Positions 1 to 7,960 of a DNA stretch of 64,000 nt are shown piece by piece. The DNA is from Pectinatus haikarae (lineage in GTDB: Bacteria; Bacillota; Negativicutes; Selenomonadales; Selenomonadaceae). Each line of letters starts with the position of its first letter. The stretch's first letter is position 1. The notes under the pieces were generated by a model. That model did no database searches and was not told where the DNA came from. It was given only the letters and a program-made list of their open reading frames with translations. A program made the translations under genes and the position numbers. The stretch is taken from assembly GCF_030813505.1 (NCBI RefSeq), contig NZ_JAUSUE010000005.1. One strand, 5' to 3'.

Positions 1-200
1 TCAACATTGACTTCTAAGTGTGGATGAAAGTGAATTCATTTGAGCTTAGGAGTTTATTTACGTGAAACAGAAGAATATAAAGTCGGCAAGTTATACTGTG
101 CAGGAGAAGCTGTCAGCAAATTTATGGGCATCAACAGGCAGGCTGCTTAATTGCATAGACTGGTTGTGAAAAAATGAAAAATAATTCGTGAGGCGATCTT
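1..200 (+). other. Left edge; no complete gene, possible 35-codon ORF at 62-169
   Basis: A TTAGGAG motif at 46-52 lies nine bases before a GTG at 62 that opens a 35-codon frame ending at 169; its product resembles nothing I know. In another frame, bases 58-150 read like a flavoprotein C-terminus (KLYCAGEAVSKFMGINRQAA), but that frame has stops at 25-27 and 31-33, so at best it is a remnant. Neither reading is convincing. Confidence 0.2.
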
Positions 201-1391
201 ATGTTGAAAAAGGCTGCATTAAAAACTGCATTAAAATTATGGAATAAGGGTGGTTTTTCTGTACAATTTTGGGATGGAGAAGAAAAAAATTATGGAGAAG
301 AGACCCCAAAATTTAAAATAATTTTTCATCGTGAACCGACATTAACAGATATCAAAGATATGAATACGGATCTTGTGCTGACTCTCGGACAGGCTTACAT
401 GGATGGCAGTATAGATTTTGAAGGCTCTCTAGATGATGTTATAGCGGTCATGTTCAAAAATCAAAACGGTGATGTAAAAAAATATGCACTTGATGAATTA
501 AAGAGAAAAATGTTTTCTGGAATTGAGGAACAGGAAAAGCAAAACATTCACAGTCATTATGACTTGGGCAATGATTTTTATGCGAAGTGGCTCGATAAGA
601 CAATGTCATATTCGTGTGCATATTTTAAACATGAAACGGATACATTAGATGAAGCACAGCTTCACAAAATAGATCATTCTTTGCAAAAATTGTTGCTGAA
701 AAAGGATGAGACTCTCCTTGATATAGGCTGCGGGTGGGGCTGGCTCATAATAAGAGCGGCACAGCAATATGGAGTCAATGCAGTAGGCATAACATTAAGT
801 GAGGAGCAATATGCCGGGGCCACAGAAAGAATAAAAAAACTTGGTCTTGAAGATAAGGTAAGGGTTTTACTGCTTAACTATATGGACCTTGATATTGAAA
901 AATATCAATTTGATAAAATCGTAAGTATAGGGATGTTTGAACATGTCGGGAAGGAGTTTCTACCTCTTTATCTGCATAAGGTGAATACGTTACTGAAAAC
1001 TGGAGGACTATTTCTGCTTCATTCGATAATGGGTTATACTGAGGCACCGACTAATGGATGGATAAAGCGATATATTTTTCCGGGAGGATATATACCGACT
1101 GTGCGTGAAACAGTAAATCTATTCCCCGATTTTAATTTTTATTTACTTCATATGGAAAGTTTACGCCGTCATTATGCACGTACACTTGACGAGTGGTATA
1201 AAAATTTTCTTGCATGCAAGGATACATTGCCGGCTAAATATGATGAACAATTTAAAAGAATGTGGGGACTTTATCTTTCCGGCTGCGCATCTGCTTTTAG
1301 GACGGGCAATATAGACGTTGTGCAGTATTTGTTGAGCAAGGGAATAAATAACGATCTGCCGATGACCGATGAATATATGTATGAAAAATGA
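201..1391 (+). CDS. cfa: Cyclopropane-fatty-acyl-phospholipid synthase
   Basis: This 396-residue enzyme is expected to transfer a methylene group from S-adenosylmethionine to double bonds of membrane phospholipid acyl chains, a late-growth and stress modification. The SAM-binding loop DIGCGWGW lies at about 174-181, after the family motif HYDLGNDFY (119-127) and the YSCAYF segment (137-142), with GITLSEEQ at 196-203 and GMFEHVG further on. Length matches bacterial Cfa proteins. The ATG follows a weak GAGGCGA motif. The gene stands alone, closed by a terminator hairpin, and precedes a cluster of oxidative-stress genes, which fits a stress role. Family assignment is firm; in vivo substrate is inferred. 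Confidence 0.95.
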   Translation: MLKKAALKTALKLWNKGGFSVQFWDGEEKNYGEETPKFKIIFHREPTLTDIKDMNTDLVLTLGQAYMDGSIDFEGSLDDVIAVMFKNQNGDVKKYALDELKRKMFSGIEEQEKQNIHSHYDLGNDFYAKWLDKTMSYSCAYFKHETDTLDEAQLHKIDHSLQKLLLKKDETLLDIGCGWGWLIIRAAQQYGVNAVGITLSEEQYAGATERIKKLGLEDKVRVLLLNYMDLDIEKYQFDKIVSIGMFEHVGKEFLPLYLHKVNTLLKTGGLFLLHSIMGYTEAPTNGWIKRYIFPGGYIPTVRETVNLFPDFNFYLLHMESLRRHYARTLDEWYKNFLACKDTLPAKYDEQFKRMWGLYLSGCASAFRTGNIDVVQYLLSKGINNDLPMTDEYMYEK

Positions 1392-1447
1392 TATATTGCA
1401 CTTGATCAGGCAATAAAAAATTCAGGTGTTATATTTTAGAGACAAGG

Positions 1448-1493
1448 GACGGCTGCTGTGAATATTATTCATAATGGCCGTCTTTTGTTTTTG
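1448..1493 (+). terminator. Intrinsic terminator after cfa
   Basis: An ACGGC...GCCGT stem with an inner TGAATATTATTCA palindrome is followed by a T-rich tract (TCTTTTGTTTTT). Confidence 0.75.
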
Positions 1494-1621
1494 ATAAATA
1501 TAATTACAAATATTACATAGTAATTAAGAACAAATCTTGACAAAATAAATGATTTTATTTAATATAAAGCTATAAATATAGACTAAAGTTATTATCCATT
1601 CATGAAGAAAAAATTTCATTT

Positions 1622-1837
1622 ATGAATAGATTAAAAGGAGGCTTTCCTATTTTAAAGCTGTTTTCTGATGTGGAGAAAAATAAAAATGAGTTGGAAGAAA
1701 TACTTTTGCGCGTTCGTACTGATGAAATTATATACAGACAGAAAAATGAAATAGAAATTGCAAATCGATTAAAACTATTGGAAAATCAATTGAACATTGC
1801 GGTTAAAAATCTAAATGATGCTATGACGCTCAAATAA
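1622..1837 (+). CDS. Small coiled-coil hypothetical protein
   Basis: The frame encodes 71 residues, mostly charged and helical (repeated Glu, Lys, Asn, Leu; likely a short coiled coil from about residue 16 to 66). I recognise no family. The only strong ribosome site, AAAAGGAGG at 1633-1641, lies inside the frame, seven bases before an ATT codon at 1649. The ATG at 1622 has only a poor GAAGAAA upstream. Either translation begins at the rare ATT codon, giving 62 residues, or the internal site is fortuitous. It stands alone between the cfa terminator and the ferritin leader. It could be a small structural or regulatory protein; no function is claimed. Confidence 0.45.
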   Translation: MNRLKGGFPILKLFSDVEKNKNELEEILLRVRTDEIIYRQKNEIEIANRLKLLENQLNIAVKNLNDAMTLK

Positions 1838-2173
1838 ATGCAACACGGTTACATCTGCAAAATTTATGCATGAGCTTATTTTCAATAGAAATCGTAAATG
1901 ATAAGAATTGAAAGAAATATTTTAGACATATATATATTAATAAAAAGGATTTTTGTGTGAATTAGAGAATAAATCCTAATAGATATTAAGATAGAATTCT
2001 TGTCTTTTAGAAAAATATCAGTGCACTTATTTTATGTGCCGACTGATTAAAATAGTATCGAATAAACAGAGATCATGTTTGTAGATCAAGCGGCGGAATT
2101 AACTGCTGCCTGATATGTTTATTCGACATTATAGCAATAAAAGGCAAGTTTTATTAAAAGGGGGATAAATTAG
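1838..2173 (+). other. Leader region of the encapsulated-ferritin operon
   Basis: This gap has no gene. It holds a GCAC...GTGC short inverted repeat (about 2021-2038), a TAAAAT that could be a -10 box near 2048, and the structured element at 2059-2125. The ribosome site AAGGGGG sits just before the ATG at 2174. Confidence 0.6.
2059..2125 (+). promoter_or_regulatory. Putative three-way-junction RNA element in the ferritin leader
   Basis: CGAATAAACA (2059-2068) pairs perfectly with TGTTTATTCG (2116-2125). Between the arms lie two further hairpins: GATC-N9-GATC, and GGCGG pairing with CTGCC around an AATTAACTG loop. Together they draw a closed three-way junction of 67 nt, ending 48 bases before the ferritin start. 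There is no T-run, so it is not a terminator. It does not match riboswitch consensus sequences I can recall (purine, TPP, M-box, yybP). Confidence 0.45.
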
Positions 2174-2539
2174 ATGGCAGATTTTGCAAATCCGTTTCAG
2201 GGCAATGTTGATCGTAAATTAACAAAGGGAGAATTGATACAGGCAGTACGGCTGGATATTTCAGGAGAACTTGAGGCAATTTACCTTTATGATGCACATG
2301 TGCAGGCAACAGATAATGAAGTGGCTAAAAAAGTTATAGCTGATATACGTGATGAAGAAAAAGCTCATGTCGGAGAATTGATGGCGCTGCTTCGTATTCT
2401 TGACCCTGAAGAGGCTGAGCATTTTGCTTCTGGAGAAGCCGAAGTTAAAGAATTGCTCGAAGAACTGGAAAATGAAAAAAAGGAAAGTGTTTTGAAAAAA
2501 ACTGATCCTGAGGCTACCGTAGGAAGTCTTATCAAATAA
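2174..2539 (+). CDS. Encapsulated ferritin-like protein (EncFtn, encapsulin cargo)
   Basis: This 121-residue protein is the iron-oxidising cargo of the encapsulin encoded next. The ferroxidase ligands of the EncFtn family are present with the same numbering as the Rhodospirillum rubrum protein: Glu32 in ISGELEAIYLYD, and Glu62 and His65 in DEEKAH. Two long helices, not the four of classical ferritin, are expected, with catalysis across a dimer interface. The C-terminus TVGSLIK matches the family-1 encapsulin cargo-loading peptide (LTVGSL type), separated from the helices by a flexible acidic/Lys linker. Encapsulin follows within 70 bases. The role, oxidation and storage of Fe(II) in a protein shell, is known for the family and inferred here. 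Confidence 0.93.
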   Translation: MADFANPFQGNVDRKLTKGELIQAVRLDISGELEAIYLYDAHVQATDNEVAKKVIADIRDEEKAHVGELMALLRILDPEEAEHFASGEAEVKELLEELENEKKESVLKKTDPEATVGSLIK

Positions 2540-2605
2540 ATAACATAATCGGTGATTCATAGATTTGTTTTAATGGTTGTAAAAATAACAGGAGGGATGT
2601 TTTGT

Positions 2606-3421
2606 ATGGATTATTTATCTAGAGACGCAGCACCATTTACTGACGAATTTTGGGAACAAATTGATAAAACAGTTGTAAAAACAGCGGGCAATGTATTGCA
2701 TGGACGCAGGTTCATTCCATTATATGGACCTTTGGGCATAGGTGTCACCAGTATTACTGTTGATGATGCTGATAAATTAGAAGAAGTTTCCAAAAATGGG
2801 TTTATGATGACCTCCGGGCGCAAATTTTTGGAAATTCCCACATTATATGAAGACTTTCTTTTATCAGCGAGAGATTTGGAAAGTGCCGCTCATGCCGGAT
2901 ATCCTGCTGATTTATCAAAGGCTGTTAATGCAGCGGAAGATTGTGCATTGAAAGAGGATCGGTTAGTATTTTTTGGCAATGCAGACTTTAAGATAGACGG
3001 GTTATTTAATGTTGCCGGCTCAAATAAAATCAAAAAAAATGACTGGACTGTTGGCGAAAATGCTTTTACGGATATAGCGGCGGCGATAAATCTACTGGTT
3101 GAAAAAGGTATATACGGTGCTTATTCGCTGGCAATCAGTCCAGATCTTTATTTGCAGATGCAAAGATTGCAGCCGGGAACTGGTTTACTGGAAATAGACA
3201 GAGTGAAAAAACTTCTTGACAAGAGAATATATTCAACACCTGTACTGGGAAAGGGAAAGGCAGTTCTTGTTTGCGCGGACAGCAGAAATATGGATTTGGT
3301 GATCGGCCAGGATCTTAAAACGGCATATCTTGAACAAACAGAATTAAATCATAAATTCCGTATTCTTGAAACAATGCTGTTGAGAATAAAAAGACCTCAG
3401 GCAATAGTGATCTTTGAATAA
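2606..3421 (+). CDS. Family 1 encapsulin shell protein
   Basis: The 271-residue product is a linocin M18/encapsulin-family protein with the HK97-like fold that self-assembles into an icosahedral nanocompartment. Typical features include the N-terminal MDYLSRDAAPFTDEFW helix, which binds cargo peptides inside the shell, the GRRFIPLYGPLG segment after about residue 34, and a C-terminal RRILE-like strand region. I chose the ATG at 2606 because GGAGGG at 2591-2596 is nine bases upstream; an earlier ATG at 2597 abuts that site. Its length is normal for family 1. Cargo is almost certainly the ferritin-like protein just upstream, whose last residues are a loading peptide. Confidence 0.95.
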   Translation: MDYLSRDAAPFTDEFWEQIDKTVVKTAGNVLHGRRFIPLYGPLGIGVTSITVDDADKLEEVSKNGFMMTSGRKFLEIPTLYEDFLLSARDLESAAHAGYPADLSKAVNAAEDCALKEDRLVFFGNADFKIDGLFNVAGSNKIKKNDWTVGENAFTDIAAAINLLVEKGIYGAYSLAISPDLYLQMQRLQPGTGLLEIDRVKKLLDKRIYSTPVLGKGKAVLVCADSRNMDLVIGQDLKTAYLEQTELNHKFRILETMLLRIKRPQAIVIFE

Positions 3422-3482
3422 AACGGGTAAACGGCGGCCGGCAGGCAGCCTATAATATATTATATTGGAGGTATAATTTAGA

Positions 3483-3857
3483 ATGGAAAAGGTAGTTTTT
3501 TATCGTTGTGAAAGATGCGGAAATATAGTGGCACTTGTAAATAACGGCGGTGGTACATTGTCCTGCTGCGGTCAGTCTATGACCAAGCTTGAGGCCAATA
3601 CTACTGATGCGGCACAGGAAAAGCATGTACCTGCAGTTACCAAGAAAGATGATAAGATAGAAGTCGCTGTTGGTTCAGTGCTGCATCCTATGCAGGAGGA
3701 ACATTATATTCAGTGGATAGCTCTTGCTACGGATTCACGTGTGCGCATCCAGTTTTTAAAGCCGGGTGAAGAACCTAAAGCCGAGTTCTGTGGGGCACAG
3801 AACGGAACAGTCTATGAATATTGCAATTTACATGGTTTATGGAAAAAAGATTTTTAA
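3483..3857 (+). CDS. dfx: Desulfoferrodoxin-type superoxide reductase
   Basis: Reduces superoxide to hydrogen peroxide without producing oxygen, in the cytoplasm of anaerobes. The 124 residues show both iron centres of a two-iron (class I) enzyme: the rubredoxin-like desulforedoxin site Cys9, Cys12, Cys28, Cys29, and the catalytic centre with His48, His68, His74, Cys114 and His117 (motifs EKHVP, LHPM, EEHYI, CNLHG). The ATG follows TTGGAGG. It lies downstream of the encapsulin genes and may be co-transcribed: superoxide reduction yields peroxide, which encapsulated ferritin can consume with Fe(II). A strong hairpin ends the unit. Confidence 0.95.
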   Translation: MEKVVFYRCERCGNIVALVNNGGGTLSCCGQSMTKLEANTTDAAQEKHVPAVTKKDDKIEVAVGSVLHPMQEEHYIQWIALATDSRVRIQFLKPGEEPKAEFCGAQNGTVYEYCNLHGLWKKDF

Positions 3858-3876
3858 GAACTTTGTGTGAAGATGA

Positions 3877-3907
3877 GGGGATTCTCTGGTAGAGGATCCC
3901 CTTCTCT
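3877..3907 (+). terminator. Hairpin terminator after dfx
   Basis: GGGGATTCTCT pairs with AGAGGATCCCC around a GGT loop (one T-G pair), followed by a short TTCTCT tract. The weak T-run may make it leaky. Confidence 0.65.
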
Positions 3908-4060
3908 ATATCAAGATGTGTTTATCGGTGAAGGGCTAAAATGTATGGCTGTAGCTAAGAATTAATCTGTGATTGGCCTAGTATGCTGACAATACCTATT
4001 GTTTCTTTTAGTTAGTATATATTTTTTTAAAAATTAATTACAAAAAAATACTAAAAACTA

Positions 4061-4089
4061 TTGAAATTTTTATAACGCAGTAATATAAT
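4061..4089 (+). promoter_or_regulatory. Sigma-70-type promoter for the nitroreductase
   Basis: TTGAAA (4061-4066), a 17-base spacer and TATAAT (4084-4089) precede the gene at 4160. Confidence 0.7.
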
Positions 4090-4159
4090 AATAATTAGTT
4101 GAGAATATTTTTCATGCAGAAAATATAATAATTTTAATAAGAAAAGGGAGTTGTTGGCA

Positions 4160-4753
4160 ATGGGTCAGTTTCAGGAAGCAGTAAGCAAACGCCGTACAAA
4201 TTATGCACTGGGAAAGAACGTTAATGTCTCGTCAAAGCAGATAGTTGCAGAAATAGAACAATTAGTGAAGGATGTTCCTTCAGCATTTAATATGCAGTCA
4301 GCCAGGGTTGTAGTGGCCTTTGGCAGTAATCATGATAAAATATGGCAGATCACAAAGGATATTTTGCAAAAAATTGTACCGGAAAAGAATTTTGCTGCCA
4401 CTGAAGAAAAAATAAACGGTTTTGCCGCAGCATATGGCACAGTTTTATATTTTGATGAAACGCTTACTGTCGAATCGATGCAAAAGCAATACGCTGCTTA
4501 TGCGGATAATTTCCCGGTATGGGCTCAGCAGGCGAATGGAATGCTGCAATTTGCTATTTGGACAGTACTCAATAATATGGGACTTGGTGTTAATCTGCAG
4601 CATTATAATCCTTTGATTGATGATCAGGTAAAGAAGCTTTTTAATGTACCGCCAAGCTGGAAATTAATTGCGCAGATGCCTTTTGGAGAACCATTGCAGG
4701 TTCCGGGACCTATCGAAAAAATAGATGTAAGTGAAAGAGTTAAAATTTTTTAA
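4160..4753 (+). CDS. Nitroreductase family flavoprotein (Frm2/Hbn1-like)
   Basis: This 197-residue protein belongs to the short FMN-dependent nitroreductase branch typified by yeast Frm2/Hbn1 and bacterial YdgI-like oxidoreductases. The N-terminal VSKRRTNYALGKN (about residues 8-20) carries the FMN phosphate-binding arginines. The LQFAIWTVLNNMGLGVNLQHYNP stretch near 130-150 is the conserved helix and loop of this subgroup. The ATG at 4160 lies nine bases after AAGGGAG; a TTG nine bases upstream lacks a ribosome site. It reduces nitro or quinone compounds using NAD(P)H by family knowledge; the natural substrate is unknown. With the peroxidase 45 bases downstream it may form a small redox operon. 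Confidence 0.85.
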   Translation: MGQFQEAVSKRRTNYALGKNVNVSSKQIVAEIEQLVKDVPSAFNMQSARVVVAFGSNHDKIWQITKDILQKIVPEKNFAATEEKINGFAAAYGTVLYFDETLTVESMQKQYAAYADNFPVWAQQANGMLQFAIWTVLNNMGLGVNLQHYNPLIDDQVKKLFNVPPSWKLIAQMPFGEPLQVPGPIEKIDVSERVKIF

Positions 4754-4798
4754 TTAAATAAATCTTGTTGAATTTATATTGTGCAAGGAGGGTAAATG

Positions 4799-5347
4799 AT
4801 GGCTATTTATGATTTCAAGGTAAAAACTAATCATGGGAAAGAAAAATCACTTGCGGATTATAAGGGAAAAGTCCTTATTATTGTCAATACGGCAAGCAAG
4901 TGCGGATTTACGCCTCAATATGAAGAATTACAGCAGGTGTACTTAAAATACAAGGATAAGGGTTTTGAAATATTGGCCTTTCCAAGTAATCAGTTTGCAG
5001 CGCAGGAGCCGGGAAATGCTGCAGAAATAGAACAATTCTGCAAGGTAAATTACGGTGTAACATTTCCTATATTTGAAAAAGGAGATGTTCGCGGAGAAAC
5101 TGCACAGCCTCTTTTTAAATATTTAACAGAACAGGCAGCCTTTAAGGGATTTGATGAAGCTCATCCTAATGCTGCAAAATTGCAAAATGCCATAAACACG
5201 AATTTCCCGGAATTTATGAAGGGTGATTCTGTGAAGTGGAATTTTACGAAATTTCTTGTGGATAAAAAGGGCAATGTCGTAAAACGGGCTGAACCCACTA
5301 CTACACCGAAACAAATGGAAGCAGATATCGAAAAACTATTGGGATAA
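4799..5347 (+). CDS. Glutathione peroxidase family (thioredoxin-type) peroxidase
   Basis: This 182-residue protein reduces hydrogen or lipid peroxides. The peroxidatic residue is Cys35 in TASKCGFT, not selenocysteine; Gln69 and Trp147-Asn148 (in WNFTKF) complete the tetrad. Cys81 (FCKVNYG) sits where thioredoxin-dependent members place the resolving cysteine, so thioredoxin is a more likely donor than glutathione. The usual FPCNQF motif reads FPSNQF. AAGGAGGG at 4785-4792 favours the second of two adjacent ATGs (4799). Gene and nitroreductase share a terminator pair, suggesting co-expression. Confidence 0.93.
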   Translation: MAIYDFKVKTNHGKEKSLADYKGKVLIIVNTASKCGFTPQYEELQQVYLKYKDKGFEILAFPSNQFAAQEPGNAAEIEQFCKVNYGVTFPIFEKGDVRGETAQPLFKYLTEQAAFKGFDEAHPNAAKLQNAINTNFPEFMKGDSVKWNFTKFLVDKKGNVVKRAEPTTTPKQMEADIEKLLG

Positions 5348-5372
5348 TTTTAACAGGCTTTTATAAGCAGGT

Positions 5373-5440
5373 AAATACTGTATAGGGGAAAGTGTATCAA
5401 ATTAATGATCTGATATATTTTTCCCTATACAGTATTTTTT
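5373..5440 (+). terminator. Strong terminator after the peroxidase
   Basis: AAATACTGTATAGGG (5373-5387) pairs perfectly with CCCTATACAGTATTT (5423-5437), followed by a T-run. Confidence 0.9.
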
Positions 5441-5543
5441 ATTAAAAAAATAACGTAATAAAGGTAAAAATCAGATTATATAGAATAATATATATAAGGC
5501 TATACTATACTAAGCAGTTGCGCAAGAAAAGGGGCTTTGGCAT

Positions 5544-7328
5544 ATGAAAAATTTATATTCTATTAAAGTCAGATTGATTTTTACTATAGTTGCAGTTTCA
5601 ATAGGAACAATACTTTGCGTCGGTGGTTTTTTTATTTATAATATGATCAGAAACAGTGAAAATCAAATCGCCGATTATAGGCAAACACTGGTCGAAAATG
5701 TAGATCGTGAACTTAAACGGCAGACAGAAATAGCCATGAGTCTTATTAAGGATGTGTATAGCAAGCAACAGTCAGGTATGATCACAGAGGCACAGGCGAA
5801 AGTACAGGCGGCCTCTTTGATAAGGCAATTGCGGTATGATGATGGCAGAGGATATTTTTGGATAGATACATATGATGGAGTAAACGTTGTCCTCATGGGA
5901 AGAGATATAGAGGGCCAATCACGTATTGACTCAGTTGATCCCAACGGAAAATATTATATAAAAGAAATAATAGAGAATGGCCGTAAAGCCGATGGTGGGT
6001 ATACAGATCTTATGTTTGCAAAACCGAATGAAACGATACCTTTGCCAAAACGCAATTATTCTATTGCCTTTGACCCATATAAATGGGTCTTGGGAACAGG
6101 AGGCTGGATTGATTATATTGATGCCAGGGTAGCTCAAAAAGAAGCAGCTGAAAAACAAATCCTTCAGGACAGTATCATCAGAATTGTAATATATATGGCA
6201 GTATTGCAAATAATACTGATTGGCATAGCTATATATGTGGGGAAAATACTGGCTGATCCGATAGAATTTGTTACTGAAAAGATGAATATTTTGGCAACAG
6301 GAGATTTCAGCTCAACCGTTGAAGGAAAAATATTGGAACGCAAGGATGAAATAGGAATAATGGGGCGTTCTCTGCAATCTTTGCATAATAATGTTAAGAC
6401 GTTATTGAAAAAAATCGCTGAATCTGCTGAATATTTGGCAGCATCCGCGCAAGAGTTGACGTCAAGCGCCGAACAATCGGCTACGGCAAGCAATCAAGTT
6501 GCCGATTCGATGGTAAATGTGGCACATTTGTGCAATGATCAATTTTCTGCAGTAGATGGTGCGGGAAAAAATACGAGTGATCTTTCCAGTCATATGCAGA
6601 ATTTTATGAGTGCGATAGAAGAATCGGGACAGAAGATAAAACTGGCAAGCGAAGCTGCCGGGAGAGGAAATAAGGAAGTATCGGCAGCTGTTTCAAAAAT
6701 GGAAGATATGGAGAGGTCTGTCAGCAAATCCGCTGAGGTTATAGGCGGATTAGGTAAAAGGTCAGAGAAAATAGGTGCTATTGTCGATACAATAGGCAGC
6801 ATAGCGGGACAGACCAATCTGCTGGCATTGAATGCTGCCATAGAAGCAGCCAGAGCGGGAGAACACGGTAAGGGGTTTGCTGTTGTTGCCGAAGAGGTCA
6901 GAAAGTTGGCTGAACAATCGCAAATGGCTGCCAGCGAAATTGCAGAATTGATAAGTTCTATACAGAATGAAACGCAGAATGCGGTTACTGTTATGCAAAC
7001 AGGTGTAGATCAAGTGAAGGAGGGGTCATCGGTAGTTGATAATGCAGGAAATACATTTGGTGATATCGTGGGCATGGTGGAACAGATAGCTGAACGGTCA
7101 GAAAGTATGGAACAGATAGTCGGCAGCCTGGCAAAAGGGACAGAAGACATAGCTGCGACCGTGGAAAAAATCGACAGTATGAGCCGCAGTGTATCCGCTG
7201 AAGCTGAAACGGTTTCTGCCGCCACAGAGGAGCAGACTGCTTCGATGAATGAAATTGCTGATGCCAGCCGTACGCTGGCTCAGATGGCACAGGAACTGCA
7301 GGGAGCTGTCAGTTCGTTTAAAATATAA
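5544..7328 (+). CDS. Methyl-accepting chemotaxis protein with Cache sensor
   Basis: The 594-residue membrane chemoreceptor has an N-terminal membrane segment (about 10-32) and a periplasmic single-Cache (sCache_2-like) domain to about 200. The Cache motif shows DDGRGYFWI and the GGWIDYID end. A second membrane segment (about 210-236), a HAMP linker and a long cytoplasmic coiled coil follow. The signalling tip reads LLALNAAIEAARAGEHGKG, and EEVRKLAEQS follows. sCache_2 receptors commonly bind small carboxylates, which suits the organic-acid metabolism encoded nearby, but the ligand is inference. It is monocistronic, between terminators. The start ATG follows AAAAGGGG. Confidence 0.95.
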   Translation: MKNLYSIKVRLIFTIVAVSIGTILCVGGFFIYNMIRNSENQIADYRQTLVENVDRELKRQTEIAMSLIKDVYSKQQSGMITEAQAKVQAASLIRQLRYDDGRGYFWIDTYDGVNVVLMGRDIEGQSRIDSVDPNGKYYIKEIIENGRKADGGYTDLMFAKPNETIPLPKRNYSIAFDPYKWVLGTGGWIDYIDARVAQKEAAEKQILQDSIIRIVIYMAVLQIILIGIAIYVGKILADPIEFVTEKMNILATGDFSSTVEGKILERKDEIGIMGRSLQSLHNNVKTLLKKIAESAEYLAASAQELTSSAEQSATASNQVADSMVNVAHLCNDQFSAVDGAGKNTSDLSSHMQNFMSAIEESGQKIKLASEAAGRGNKEVSAAVSKMEDMERSVSKSAEVIGGLGKRSEKIGAIVDTIGSIAGQTNLLALNAAIEAARAGEHGKGFAVVAEEVRKLAEQSQMAASEIAELISSIQNETQNAVTVMQTGVDQVKEGSSVVDNAGNTFGDIVGMVEQIAERSESMEQIVGSLAKGTEDIAATVEKIDSMSRSVSAEAETVSAATEEQTASMNEIADASRTLAQMAQELQGAVSSFKI

Positions 7329-7472
7329 TGGCCTTTGAACAGAAAGGCAGCAGTATCAAGAGGCATGAGTGACAGGCAGGATAAGGTGTAATTGCATCAG
7401 TATGAGTATCATGGGCACAAAGAAAACGGATTTTCGTGTGAGAAATGATATTATTTTGGGCTGGTTTTGCTG

Positions 7473-7511
7473 AAAGTGGCTTCTGCCAATTTAAGGCAGG
7501 AGCCACTTTTT
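7473..7511. terminator. Bidirectional terminator between chemoreceptor and flavin oxidase
   Basis: AAAGTGGCTTCTGCC pairs with GGCAGGAGCCACTTT; T-runs flank it on both strands and its right end overlaps the stop of the minus-strand gene. Confidence 0.85.
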
Positions 7512-7902
7512 ATTGCAATATTGTTTTTTCACCTGATATTGTTTGCAATACAGCGTGGACATTTTCGATATGGAATATTTCGAATATGCCATCGCCGACA
7601 GAGTATAAATTACCAAGTGAAGGCATAGTTTGCAGGGCTTCTTTCTGGGAATCTTCTGTGGTGCAGAAAACAGCTGTACCATTAATACGCAGAAGATTAT
7701 AGTCTATGTCGACACAGCATATTTCTAAATTAGGATTGAGCACCAGCTGTTTGTACATGTCATTTTGGTTGGAAGTGCAGAAGGTCAGCTTGCCATTGTA
7801 CTCCATGACAAACCCCAAAGGTCTTATGTGAGGGATATTGTCGCAGGTTGTTGCCAGATAAAAAATCTTGTTAGTCTTCAGGAATTTTAAGATGTCTTTC
7901 AT
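7510..7902 (-). CDS. Pyridoxamine 5'-phosphate oxidase family FMN-binding protein
   Basis: A 130-residue split-barrel flavin-binding protein. The N-terminus MKDILKFLKTNKIFYLATTCDNIPHIRPLGF is typical of small PNPOx-like proteins that bind FMN or F420/haem; later FCTSNQNDMYKQL and EICCVDIDYN segments fit the same fold. The ATG at 7902 has TAGGAGG six to seven bases upstream, so a longer frame reaching 7947 is rejected. Actual substrate is unknown; most such proteins are general flavin reductases or oxidases, not vitamin B6 enzymes. It lies just downstream of the HxlR regulator on the same strand, so probably belongs to the same redox-responsive regulon. Confidence 0.85.
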   Translation of the reverse strand: MKDILKFLKTNKIFYLATTCDNIPHIRPLGFVMEYNGKLTFCTSNQNDMYKQLVLNPNLEICCVDIDYNLLRINGTAVFCTTEDSQKEALQTMPSLGNLYSVGDGIFEIFHIENVHAVLQTISGEKTILQ

Positions 7903-7960
7903 AAAGCGCCTCCTAGCAGGATTACAATAAATTAGATGGTCAGGCATTGTTTGATAGTAG

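Larger units (their letters stand above)
3858..4159 (+). other. Intergenic region before the nitroreductase
   Basis: It contains the dfx terminator, then about 120 bases in which I see nothing, then the promoter at 4061-4089 and the ribosome site AAGGGAG at 4144-4150. Confidence 0.6.

Noticed and set aside
58..150. Flavoprotein C-terminal remnant (fumarate-reductase-like)
   Set aside because: Only about 30 codons with upstream in-frame stops; too short to support a pseudogene call.
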